Shown here: positions 1-5,675 of the stretch, piece after piece
Layout of the letters: each line of letters opens with the position of its first letter
How positions within the stretch are numbered: the first letter of the stretch is position 1
NCBI GenBank assembly: GCA_964399265.1
Contig: CAYNQF010000100.1
Coordinates: 1 to 8,686 of the forward strand
Source: WJLY01 sp964399265
GTDB taxonomy: Bacteria; Joyebacterota; Joyebacteria; Joyebacterales; Joyebacteraceae
Direction: 5' to 3'
DNA length: 8,686 nucleotides
Program-made: the position numbers and the translations under genes
The notes under the pieces: generated by a model
The model's database searches: none
What the model saw: only the letters and a program-made list of their open reading frames with translations
What the model was told of the DNA's origin: nothing

Positions 1-1068
1 CCCACGTTCGCCAGGTTCCGTCTCACGTCGGCCGGCATATCGACGCCGACCGGCGCGGCGCCCGACGGTGAGGTCGAGGACTACGAGGTGTTCATAGAGG
101 GCGAGGAGTGGAAGTGGTTCCAGGCTCCCGACCTCGACGACACGGGCATCGACATCAACGGTACCGAGCCGTACATCCTTGCGGACGACTACCTGTGCAC
201 GGCTCCCGGCCGACTCACCGAGATCTACGTCTGGGGGTCGTGGAAGGACGACTACCTGCCCCTCAGCGACTTCCCGTCCGCCGTCGACTTCACACTGAGC
301 ATCCACGAGGACATCCCGGCGGACACCCTCACCGGGGAGTACAGCAGACCCGGCGATGTGCTCTGGTTCCGCGACTTCACGCCGGTCGAGTTCACCGTCG
401 AACTGTGGCAGGACCAGCTGGTCGAGGGCTGGATGACACCGCCCGACTCGTATTATATTCCGGGCGACTCCATATGCTGGCTCTACACCTTCATCGTCCC
501 TCAGGAGGAGGCGTTCCATCAGGTCGGTATGCCCGACTCGGCCGTGGTCTACTGGCTCGACGTACAGGCGAGACCCCACGACCCGGGTGCGTTCTGGGGC
601 TGGAAGACGTCTCTCGACCACTGGAACGACGACTCCGTATGGGGCACCGGCCAGGAGCCGTATCCGGGTCCGTGGAGCGAACTCCGCTATCCGCCGGCGC
701 ACTCGCTGGCGGGCAATTCGATCGACCTGGCGTTCGGCCTGCGGATGACCTATGGAACGGGGGTGCCTGACGAGATCCAGACGGACAGCTACCGTCTGCG
801 GCAGAACGCGCCCAACCCGTTCAATCCGAAGACGACCATCCGCTACGACGTGCCGCAGGGAGGCGGACACGTCAGGCTCGAGATCGTCGACGTCGCCGGC
901 CGCCTCGTGCGCGTGCTCGTAGACGACGTGCAGAATGAGGGCACCAGGAGCGTCGAGTGGGACGGCCGCGACACTCACGGGAACCAGATGGCCACGGGTG
1001 TCTACTTCTACCGTCTGGTTGGCCCGAAGGGAGTCGAGGCCAGCAGGAAGATGCTTCTTCTGAAGTAG
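1..1068 (+). CDS. Secreted/surface protein, C-terminal part, with GEVED motif and FlgD-Ig-like sorting tail (5' truncated)
   Basis: The frame is open from base 1 and the protein lacks its N-terminus. A GTG at 88 would be a start only by accident, because the upstream codons already encode a recognisable domain end. 355 residues are visible. Residues 1-30 end in GEVEDYEV (23-30), the hallmark closing motif of GEVED-type beta domains in secreted proteins. Residues about 35-245 form a Trp/Asp/Pro-rich, beta-looking module (ADDYLC, IYVWGSW, a YSRPGDVLWF segment). I recognise this pattern from other environmental secreted proteins, but it has no function I can name. Residues about 264-355 are a FlgD-Ig/Por-secretion-like tail: LRQNAPNPFNPKTTIRY, then DVAGR, then GVYFYRL and a terminal SRKMLLLK. 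Such tails are found on exported proteins of FCB-group bacteria, where related domains direct type IX secretion. That this one does so is inference. Two hairpins follow and separate the gene from the dcw cluster, so the two are unlikely to be functionally linked. Confidence 0.85.
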   Translation, partial: PTFARFRLTSAGISTPTGAAPDGEVEDYEVFIEGEEWKWFQAPDLDDTGIDINGTEPYILADDYLCTAPGRLTEIYVWGSWKDDYLPLSDFPSAVDFTLSIHEDIPADTLTGEYSRPGDVLWFRDFTPVEFTVELWQDQLVEGWMTPPDSYYIPGDSICWLYTFIVPQEEAFHQVGMPDSAVVYWLDVQARPHDPGAFWGWKTSLDHWNDDSVWGTGQEPYPGPWSELRYPPAHSLAGNSIDLAFGLRMTYGTGVPDEIQTDSYRLRQNAPNPFNPKTTIRYDVPQGGGHVRLEIVDVAGRLVRVLVDDVQNEGTRSVEWDGRDTHGNQMATGVYFYRLVGPKGVEASRKMLLLK

Positions 1069-1092
1069 GAGAGGGACCGGACAGAGAGAGAA

Positions 1093-1124
1093 GGGGCGCC
1101 CCGTGCACCGGCACGGGGCGCCTC
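1093..1124 (+). terminator. Strong GC-rich hairpin downstream of the secreted-protein gene
   Basis: The arms 1095-1106 and 1111-1122 are perfectly complementary (12 bp, core GGCGCC) around the 4-nt loop ACCG. A G-T and a G-C pair extend the stem to 1093/1124. It lies 25 bp after the TAG at 1066-1068. Only ATTGTG follows, not a T-run, so this is a weak intrinsic terminator or a 3'-end-protecting hairpin. The clear terminator lies about 40 bp further on. Confidence 0.6.
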
Positions 1125-1162
1125 ATTGTGAACAGCCGCTCAATTAGAAGAAAGCAGTGGAC

Positions 1163-1185
1163 AAGGCGCCCCAGGGCGCCTTTTT
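1163..1185 (+). terminator. Rho-independent terminator (second of a tandem pair)
   Basis: Stem AAGGCGCC (1163-1170) pairs with GGCGCCTT (1175-1182) around the loop CCAG. The stem leads straight into a T-run (1181-1185), which is the classic intrinsic terminator layout for transcription on the + strand. It probably ends the transcript of the secreted-protein gene. The last T is only 3 nt upstream of the TTGACA element of the next promoter, so it also insulates the dcw operon. Confidence 0.8.
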
Positions 1186-1188
1186 CGC

Positions 1189-1218
1189 TTGACAGGTGGG
1201 ACGGGTGGCGGATAGGCT
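1189..1218 (+). promoter_or_regulatory. Probable sigma70-type promoter of the mraZ/dcw operon
   Basis: A perfect -35 hexamer TTGACA lies at 1189-1194. Two -10 candidates fit: GATAGG at 1211-1216 (16-bp spacer) or TAGGCT at 1213-1218 (18-bp spacer, with the most conserved T, A and final T present). Either would start transcription near 1223-1227, just before the TGGGN array and about 75-80 nt upstream of the mraZ ATG. The element sits directly after a terminator, in the only sizeable gap ahead of the cluster. The -10 is weak, as is common in high-G+C genomes or in regulated promoters. Confidence 0.6.
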
Positions 1219-1232
1219 CCCACGTCGTGGGT
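1218..1232 (+). repeat. Inverted repeat CCCAC-GTC-GTGGG at the predicted transcription start
   Basis: CCCAC (1219-1223) and GTGGG (1227-1231) form a perfect 5-bp dyad around GTC. The right arm is the first MraZ box, and the left arm places a TGGGA box on the opposite strand (1218-1222). It could be an additional inverted MraZ contact or a small hairpin at the 5' end of the mRNA. The short arms mean it could also be chance in G-rich DNA. Confidence 0.4.
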
Positions 1233-1255
1233 CGAAGTGGGATGGAGTGGGATGG
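1226..1255 (+). promoter_or_regulatory. MraZ operator: three 10-bp-phased TGGGN boxes
   Basis: GTGGG occurs at 1227, 1237 and 1247. This gives TGGGT (1228-1232), TGGGA (1238-1242) and TGGGA (1248-1252), each separated by exactly 5 nt. The last two units are a perfect tandem 10-mer (AGTGGGATGG at 1236-1245 and 1246-1255). This matches the described E. coli MraZ target: three TGGGN direct repeats with 5-nt spacers, close to and downstream of the transcription start. MraZ rings would contact successive boxes on one DNA face. A fourth TGGGA (1197-1201) lies inside the promoter spacer, 31 bp (about three helical turns) before the first box. The mraZ gene itself starts 50 bp downstream, so autoregulation is the simple reading. 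Confidence 0.85.
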
Positions 1256-1302
1256 AATTCGACCCCGCCGCACCTTCATTCAGACAGCAGGAGCAGGTCC
1301 GC

Positions 1303-1797
1303 ATGCGCCGTTTCCTCGGCACATATTACCACTCCGTGGACGCCAAGGGAAGGCTCTCGATCCCCTCCAAGTACAGGAAGGACATGGGGGACGCCGTGAT
1401 CATCACCCGAGGTCACGAGGGGTGCCTCTATGTCTGGCCGGAGGACGAGTGGGAGAAGCAGGCCGAGGACCTGTTGCGTCTGCGTCAGACCGCGAGCGAC
1501 CCCAGAGACTACATGCGAAACCTCGCCATGAACGCGGACGAAGTGAAGATCGACAGCCACGGTCGAATCGTGCTCACACCGGCTCTCCGTGAGCTGGCCG
1601 GGCTCGACCGGGACGTGGTTGTGGGCGGCGTGATCAACCATCTCGAGCTGTGGAGTCCGGACAGGCTGGAGGCCTACTGGAAGGGCCGTGAGAGCACCTT
1701 CGAGCAGACCTCCGAGAGGCTGTACCCGACTCATATCAAGGAGCCCGAAGAGGACGGCGGAGAGCAGGGCGGTCGACGCGGTGGGAGCAGGGGCTAG
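1303..1797 (+). CDS. mraZ: MraZ, transcriptional regulator of the dcw cluster
   Basis: MraZ is a nucleoid-bound DNA-binding protein that forms rings and represses its own operon. The 164-residue product has the two AbrB-like half-domains of the family, each with the DxxxR signature: DAKGR at 13-17 and DSHGR at 84-88. The N-terminus MRRFLGTYYHSVDAKGR is typical. An in-frame GTG at 1237 is rejected as the start because it lies inside the operator repeats and would add a non-family extension. The ATG at 1303 has AGGAG at 1289-1293, 9 nt upstream. The family is usually about 140-152 residues. Here the last ~22 (143-164) are a charged Glu/Gly/Arg-rich tail that looks disordered. It is the first gene of the operon, 6 bp before the STAS gene, with its probable operator just upstream. 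Confidence 0.97.
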   Translation: MRRFLGTYYHSVDAKGRLSIPSKYRKDMGDAVIITRGHEGCLYVWPEDEWEKQAEDLLRLRQTASDPRDYMRNLAMNADEVKIDSHGRIVLTPALRELAGLDRDVVVGGVINHLELWSPDRLEAYWKGRESTFEQTSERLYPTHIKEPEEDGGEQGGRRGGSRG

Positions 1798-1803
1798 CGA
1801 ACG

Positions 1804-2163
1804 ATGACGATCCGGGCACAGACAGCGGGCACGACGGCCGTACTGGCGATGGCGGGCAGCATGAGCGCCCGCGACTTCGGCGAGCTGCACCACCAGCTCG
1901 TCGGACTCCTCCAGGCGCGCCGCAAGCGGATAGTGCTCGACTTCGAGGGAGTGGAGCACGTGAGCTACAAGCACGCTTCCAGCCTGGCCCGGGAGTTCGA
2001 TCTGGTCCGCTCGCACAACGGCGACCTCAGGGTCGCGGGAGTGAGCCCCTACGTGAGGGACATTCTGCTCTTCGCGGGGCTCTCCGACGTCCTCGAGCAG
2101 CGGGCGCGCGGCAGTCTGTCGTCGACGGGACCGGAGCACGCACACGATCTGCGCGCGAGCTGA
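1804..2163 (+). CDS. STAS-domain protein, SpoIIAA-like fold with degenerate phosphorylation site
   Basis: The 119-residue protein is essentially one STAS domain. From memory it aligns without gaps to B. subtilis SpoIIAA over a 33-residue stretch (50-82 here): RIVLDFEGVEHV, then a helix, then GDLRVAGVSPYVRDILLFAGL. STAS proteins act as anti-sigma antagonists or as partner-binding modules, normally switched by Ser phosphorylation in a DSSG motif. Here that position reads S54-Y55-K56-H57, so the aspartate, the phospho-acceptor serine and the glycine are all replaced. A classical phospho-switch is therefore unlikely. No transmembrane segment, kinase domain or second domain is present; the last ~20 residues look unstructured. 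The ATG at 1804 is 6 bp after the mraZ stop, with AGGGG at 1789-1793 as a probable ribosome binding site, so it is co-transcribed with mraZ. The canonical dcw order has no gene here. The STAS call is firm; the role is unknown. Confidence 0.85.
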   Translation: MTIRAQTAGTTAVLAMAGSMSARDFGELHHQLVGLLQARRKRIVLDFEGVEHVSYKHASSLAREFDLVRSHNGDLRVAGVSPYVRDILLFAGLSDVLEQRARGSLSSTGPEHAHDLRAS

Positions 2164-2240
2164 CCGAACCGGAACCGTCGGCTGTTGGATAGAAACCTCT
2201 CGAACGCGTATCTCGACATAGCCGGAATGGCGTCAGGACT
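2164..2240 (+). other. 77-bp gap between the STAS gene and rsmH
   Basis: This is the largest break between mraZ and murE and is less G+C-rich than its surroundings. A poor promoter match can be drawn (TTGGAT at 2185-2190, then TATCTC at 2209-2214, 18-bp spacer), and rsmH has only AGGA at 2235-2238, 2 nt from its ATG, or GGAATGG at 2224-2230 as ribosome binding site. No terminator hairpin was found, so readthrough from mraZ is expected. Whether a second promoter exists is undecided. Confidence 0.3.
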
Positions 2241-3170
2241 ATGCACCTGCCGGTAATGGTCAACGAGGTGGTGGCTCACCTCGTGACTCGCACCGATGGC
2301 GTCTACGTAGACTGCACCGTTGGCGGGGGAGGACACGCTCGTTCGATCCTCCTGAACGCGCCCGCGGGGCGTCTCGTGGGCATCGACCTCGACAGGTCGG
2401 CGCTCGAGGAGGCGAGGACGGCGCTCTCGTCTTTCTCTGGGCGCTGCGAGTTCCTGCACGGCAACTTCGCAGACCTCGCGACACTCCTCGGTGACGCGGG
2501 CTTCCGGCAGGTGGACGGTGTGCTGTTCGATCTCGGGTTCTCATCGCTCCAGCTGGACGACGCGGAGCGAGGCATCAGCTACTCAGAGGAAGGCCCGATC
2601 GACATGCGGCTGGACCCGGATTCAGGACAGACGGCCAGAGACCTCATCGGGCACTCCAGCGAGCGCGAACTCGCCGACATCATCTACGAGTTCGGCGAGG
2701 AGCGGAGGTCGCACCCCATAGCCCGGGCCATCATAGAAGCGAGGGACGAGGGTCGGCTCGATACGACGTCCGATCTCGCCAGGGCCGTTCTCGCCACCAA
2801 GCCCGTGCACCGGACTAAGACGTTGTCCCGCGTGTTCCAGGCTCTCCGGATCGCCGTCAATCGCGAACTCACGAACCTGCGGGAGGGGCTCACTGGAGCG
2901 GTCGACGTCCTGAGGCCGGGCGGCCGCGTCGTGGTCATCTCGTATCACAGCCTCGAGGACCGCATCGTCAAGCGCTTCTTCCAGACGTGCGCGCATCCCT
3001 GCACGTGTCCCCGGGAGCTTCCCGAGTGCGTGTGTGGAGCGGTGGCGACGCTTCGGATCGTCACCAAGCACGTGGTGAGGCCCGACGACGCGGAACTCGT
3101 GCAGAACTCGCGCGCGAGGTCGGCGAAGCTGCGCGCGGCGGAGCGACTCGCTTCGGGGGAGCTGCCTTGA
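2241..3170 (+). CDS. rsmH: 16S rRNA (cytosine1402-N4)-methyltransferase RsmH (MraW)
   Basis: RsmH is an S-adenosylmethionine-dependent methyltransferase that modifies N4 of C1402 in the 16S rRNA decoding centre. The 309 residues match the usual family length (about 310). The start MHLPVMVNEVV is the typical N-terminus. The SAM-binding loop GGGGH is at 28-32 with DCT just before, and IDLD at 48-51 ends the second strand. The family block DLGFSSLQLD is at 97-106, followed by a DMRLD element (121-125), the GEERRS segment, SRVFQALRIAVN, and SYHSLEDR at 234-241. A Cys-rich stretch (about 251-267, with CTCPRELPECVCG) and a C-terminal NSRARSAKLRAAERL are also as expected. The gene lies 77 bp after the STAS gene. 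Its TGA is overlapped by the next start, which suggests coupled translation into ftsL. Confidence 0.98.
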   Translation: MHLPVMVNEVVAHLVTRTDGVYVDCTVGGGGHARSILLNAPAGRLVGIDLDRSALEEARTALSSFSGRCEFLHGNFADLATLLGDAGFRQVDGVLFDLGFSSLQLDDAERGISYSEEGPIDMRLDPDSGQTARDLIGHSSERELADIIYEFGEERRSHPIARAIIEARDEGRLDTTSDLARAVLATKPVHRTKTLSRVFQALRIAVNRELTNLREGLTGAVDVLRPGGRVVVISYHSLEDRIVKRFFQTCAHPCTCPRELPECVCGAVATLRIVTKHVVRPDDAELVQNSRARSAKLRAAERLASGELP

Positions 3171-3571
3171 ACGTGCGACGCGCGGGCAACAGCGTGAGAC
3201 GTCTCGTCACGTCGGCGCGGCTCAAGGGGGGCTTCGCCCCGTCGCTGCATGCGCGGGGATTGATCATCTGGGCGGCGGCACTGGCCACCGGGATGACGTG
3301 CATTTGGGAACACGTGCACTCGACCGAGCTGGCCTCCCAGATCGAGCAGCTGCAGAACCAGAGAGAGAACGTCCTTGCCGAGATCGGCTTCCTGAAGATG
3401 GAGTGCGCGGAACTCGGGAGCAGGGAACGGATAGAGGAAGAGGCGGGTGAGCGGCTCGGCATGCGCTACCCCGTCGACGGCGAGGTCGTCTGGCTGAGGC
3501 CCGACGGCTGCCGTGTCTGGAAGAAGAACGACTTCGTGGAGGCCGGCAGCAATGACCGGCAGGGCGGATAG
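3167..3571 (+). CDS. ftsL: FtsL-like cell division protein (single TM segment plus coiled coil)
   Basis: FtsL is a bitopic divisome protein that pairs with FtsB/DivIC and activates the FtsW-FtsI septal synthase. The sequence is poorly conserved, so the call rests on architecture and position between rsmH and ftsI. A basic cytoplasmic N-terminus (1-30) leads into a hydrophobic segment (about 31-47, GLIIWAAALATGMTCIW). A periplasmic heptad-like coiled coil follows (about 52-83), then RIEEEAGERLGM-YPVDGEVVWL, the usual FtsL/DivIC C-terminal pattern. The chosen start is TTG 3167, which shares bases with the rsmH stop and has GGAG (3158-3161) 5 nt upstream. GTG 3173 is the alternative, with a less favourable 11-nt spacing. 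With TTG the product is 134 residues. The 3' end overlaps ftsI by 20 bp. A DivIC/FtsB-like protein is the other possible name. Confidence 0.82.
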   Translation: MNVRRAGNSVRRLVTSARLKGGFAPSLHARGLIIWAAALATGMTCIWEHVHSTELASQIEQLQNQRENVLAEIGFLKMECAELGSRERIEEEAGERLGMRYPVDGEVVWLRPDGCRVWKKNDFVEAGSNDRQGG

Positions 3572-5675
3572 AAGAGCGGCGAACATGGCCTGGAGGGTTC
3601 GGGCCACGCTGATCGCCGGACTTGCGATCTGGGGCCTTCTGGCTTTGCGCCTCGTGCTCATCCAGGCGGTGCACGCGCCCCGGCTTTCCGGGCTAGCCGA
3701 GCGCCAGCACATCGACAGGGTCCAGCTGGCCCCGGATCGCGGAATCATCTACGACCGCAACATGGTCGCGCTGACCGACAACCTGAAGGTCAGGTCGGTC
3801 TACGCCTGCCCGAACCAGATCGAGTCGCCGAGGGCCGTGGCTCGCGAACTCGCCCGCGTGCTCGATGGGAGCTACGAGACCTACCTCGCCAAGCTCCTGG
3901 AGGAGAAGAGCTTCGTGTGGATCGAGCGTCAGATATCACCGGACGCGGCCGAGAGGCTCGACGCGCTGGGCCTCAAGGGGATCGACTTCCTCAAGGAGAG
4001 CAAGAGGATATACCCGAATGCTCACAGGGCGGCTCAAGTGATAGGTCTCACCGACATCGACGGACACGGCATCGGGGGCGTAGAGGCTCAGATGGACTCG
4101 TACCTGACGGGCTCCGAGGCCTGCGTCTACTACTACCGCGACAGGAGCGGACACCGCATCGCGGTGCCGGCATGCACGAGGGTCGCGCCCGAGGACGGAG
4201 CGAACGTCGTCCTGACGCTCGACCTCGACCTGCAGAGCATCGCCGAGGTCGAACTCGAACGCGCCGTCCGGGAGAACGAGGCCGCGCACGGCATGGTGGT
4301 CATGCAGGACCCCTGGACGGGCGAGATCCTGGCGATGGCCAGCTGGCCGACGTTCGACCCGAACTACCCGTCACGCTACTCCGTCGAGAGTCAGAAGAAC
4401 CGCCCGGTCACCGACCAGTTCGAGCCCGGCTCCACATTCAAGATGGTGACGACCTGCGCCGCGCTCTCAACGGGTGCGGCCGACCTGACAAGCGTCTATT
4501 ACGCCGGCCGCGGCTCGATGGTCTTCGGGAGCCGCCGGAAGTTCAGGATCAACGACGTCCACCCGTACGGCTGGCTCGACCTCCGGGGCGCGCTCACTCA
4601 TTCGAGCAACGTCTGCTTCGCGCAGATCGGCGGCTCGGTCGGCGACATCGCGCTCTACTCCTTCGCGCGCGCCTTCGGGTTCGGATGCCCGACCGGCATA
4701 GAGCTGCCCGGCGAGGTCCGCGGCGTGCTCCGCGAGCCCGCGGAATGGAGCGGCCGGTCCGCGCAGACGGTGGCGATAGGGCAGGAGGTGGCGGTGACGG
4801 CCCTCCAGCTCGTCACGGCCTACAGCGCTGTGGCGAACGGCGGCTACCTGATGGAGCCGCAGATCGTGAAGGCCGTTGTTGCCGAGGACGGAAGGGTCCT
4901 GTCGGAGAGCAGGCCCAAGGCCGTCAGGAAGGTGCTCGACCCGGAGACGGCATCGCTGCTGCGCTGGCTTCTCACCTCGGTGACGGAGGAGGGGAGCGGA
5001 CGCAATGCGCGGTTGGGCGAATTTCTGGTCGCGGGGAAGACGGGGACGGCGCAGAAGACCGCGCCGGGGCACTCGGGATTCGCGCCGGGGAAGTTCGTGT
5101 CCTCCTTCGTGGGCATGATACCCGCGGAGGACCCGCAGGTCGTCTGCCTCATCGTCATCGACGAGCCCAAGGGCAGGGGGCTTGGGGGCGCGGTGGCGGC
5201 GCCGGTCTTCTCCCGGATCTTCGAGCGGGCGACGAGCGGTCCCTGCAGACATTACGTGGCAGGCGATGGTTCGGAGGAACGACATCTCGCCGCAGCGCGC
5301 GACGAGGCGCCCGCCGGTGGCGGCGTCGCGAGCGCGAGCTACCGCCGTCCGAGGGTGAGCGCGCCGCTCTTCGAGAGCGCCTACGCGAGCGCGGGAACGT
5401 GGGTGGACACTGTCTCCCCGGCGGGCGCGTGTGAGCGGTCCGCCGCCTCAGAGAAGACGCTGCGCGGCGGCATCGTCTCGCTTCCCGCAGAGGTCTCCGA
5501 GACGGTGTCGGTCCCCGACGTCAGGGGCATGAGCATAAGGAACGCGAGGCGCGAGGCTTCGAACCTCGGCCTCGTTCTATCGTTCGACGGGAGCGGACGC
5601 GTCAGAACGCAATCCCCCAGGCCCGGCGCCAGCGTGGCGTCGGGGAGCAAGGTGATAGTGAGTTGCAGCCCGTGA
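3552..5675 (+). CDS. ftsI: FtsI-type class B penicillin-binding protein (septal D,D-transpeptidase) with C-terminal PASTA domain
   Basis: This enzyme cross-links peptidoglycan at the division septum, anchored in the inner membrane with its catalytic domain outside. The 707-residue product has a short basic N-terminus, one transmembrane helix (about 18-40), and the PBP dimerisation domain opening with RGIIYDRN (63-70). The transpeptidase domain carries all three active-site motifs: STFK (Ser294 nucleophile, Lys297), SSN (351-353) and KTGT (496-499). GGAVAAPVFSRI (about 545-556) closes that domain. An Ala/Ser/Arg-rich linker of about 90 residues (562-651) then leads to a single PASTA domain (652-707: VSVPDVRGMSIRNARREA onward). 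PASTA tails occur on SpoVD/PBP2x and many FCB-group enzymes but not on E. coli FtsI. The ATG at 3552 has GGAGG at 3538-3542, 9 nt upstream; ATG 3513 would add 13 residues, and ATG 3585 has a weaker site. It overlaps ftsL by 20 bp and murE by 4 bp. Confidence 0.97.
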   Translation: MTGRADRRAANMAWRVRATLIAGLAIWGLLALRLVLIQAVHAPRLSGLAERQHIDRVQLAPDRGIIYDRNMVALTDNLKVRSVYACPNQIESPRAVARELARVLDGSYETYLAKLLEEKSFVWIERQISPDAAERLDALGLKGIDFLKESKRIYPNAHRAAQVIGLTDIDGHGIGGVEAQMDSYLTGSEACVYYYRDRSGHRIAVPACTRVAPEDGANVVLTLDLDLQSIAEVELERAVRENEAAHGMVVMQDPWTGEILAMASWPTFDPNYPSRYSVESQKNRPVTDQFEPGSTFKMVTTCAALSTGAADLTSVYYAGRGSMVFGSRRKFRINDVHPYGWLDLRGALTHSSNVCFAQIGGSVGDIALYSFARAFGFGCPTGIELPGEVRGVLREPAEWSGRSAQTVAIGQEVAVTALQLVTAYSAVANGGYLMEPQIVKAVVAEDGRVLSESRPKAVRKVLDPETASLLRWLLTSVTEEGSGRNARLGEFLVAGKTGTAQKTAPGHSGFAPGKFVSSFVGMIPAEDPQVVCLIVIDEPKGRGLGGAVAAPVFSRIFERATSGPCRHYVAGDGSEERHLAAARDEAPAGGGVASASYRRPRVSAPLFESAYASAGTWVDTVSPAGACERSAASEKTLRGGIVSLPAEVSETVSVPDVRGMSIRNARREASNLGLVLSFDGSGRVRTQSPRPGASVASGSKVIVSCSP

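Noticed and set aside
872..1279. Minus-strand open frame across the end of the secreted protein and the intergenic region
   Set aside because: Arg/Pro-rich composition typical of high-G+C shadow frames. It crosses two hairpins and a promoter and has no recognisable domain.
1237..1302. In-frame GTG-initiated extension of mraZ (22 extra residues)
   Set aside because: It would begin inside the TGGGN repeats, its residues do not resemble the MraZ N-terminus, and the ATG at 1303 has a good AGGAG site and a typical MRRFLGTYYHSVD start.
1780..1786. Another GTGGGA at the end of mraZ, ahead of the STAS gene
   Set aside because: A single box without the 10-bp-phased partners, inside coding sequence rich in GGA/GGG codons, is expected by chance.
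3917..5434. Long second + frame (505 codons) inside ftsI
   Set aside because: Composition is dominated by Arg, Gly and Pro with no motif, while the ftsI frame carries all catalytic motifs over the same bases. It is an out-of-frame shadow caused by high G+C.
5663..5671. TTG at 5663 as the murE start
   Set aside because: It only lengthens the overlap with ftsI and lacks a better ribosome binding site. GTG 5672 in the GTGA overlap and ATG 5678 are both more plausible.
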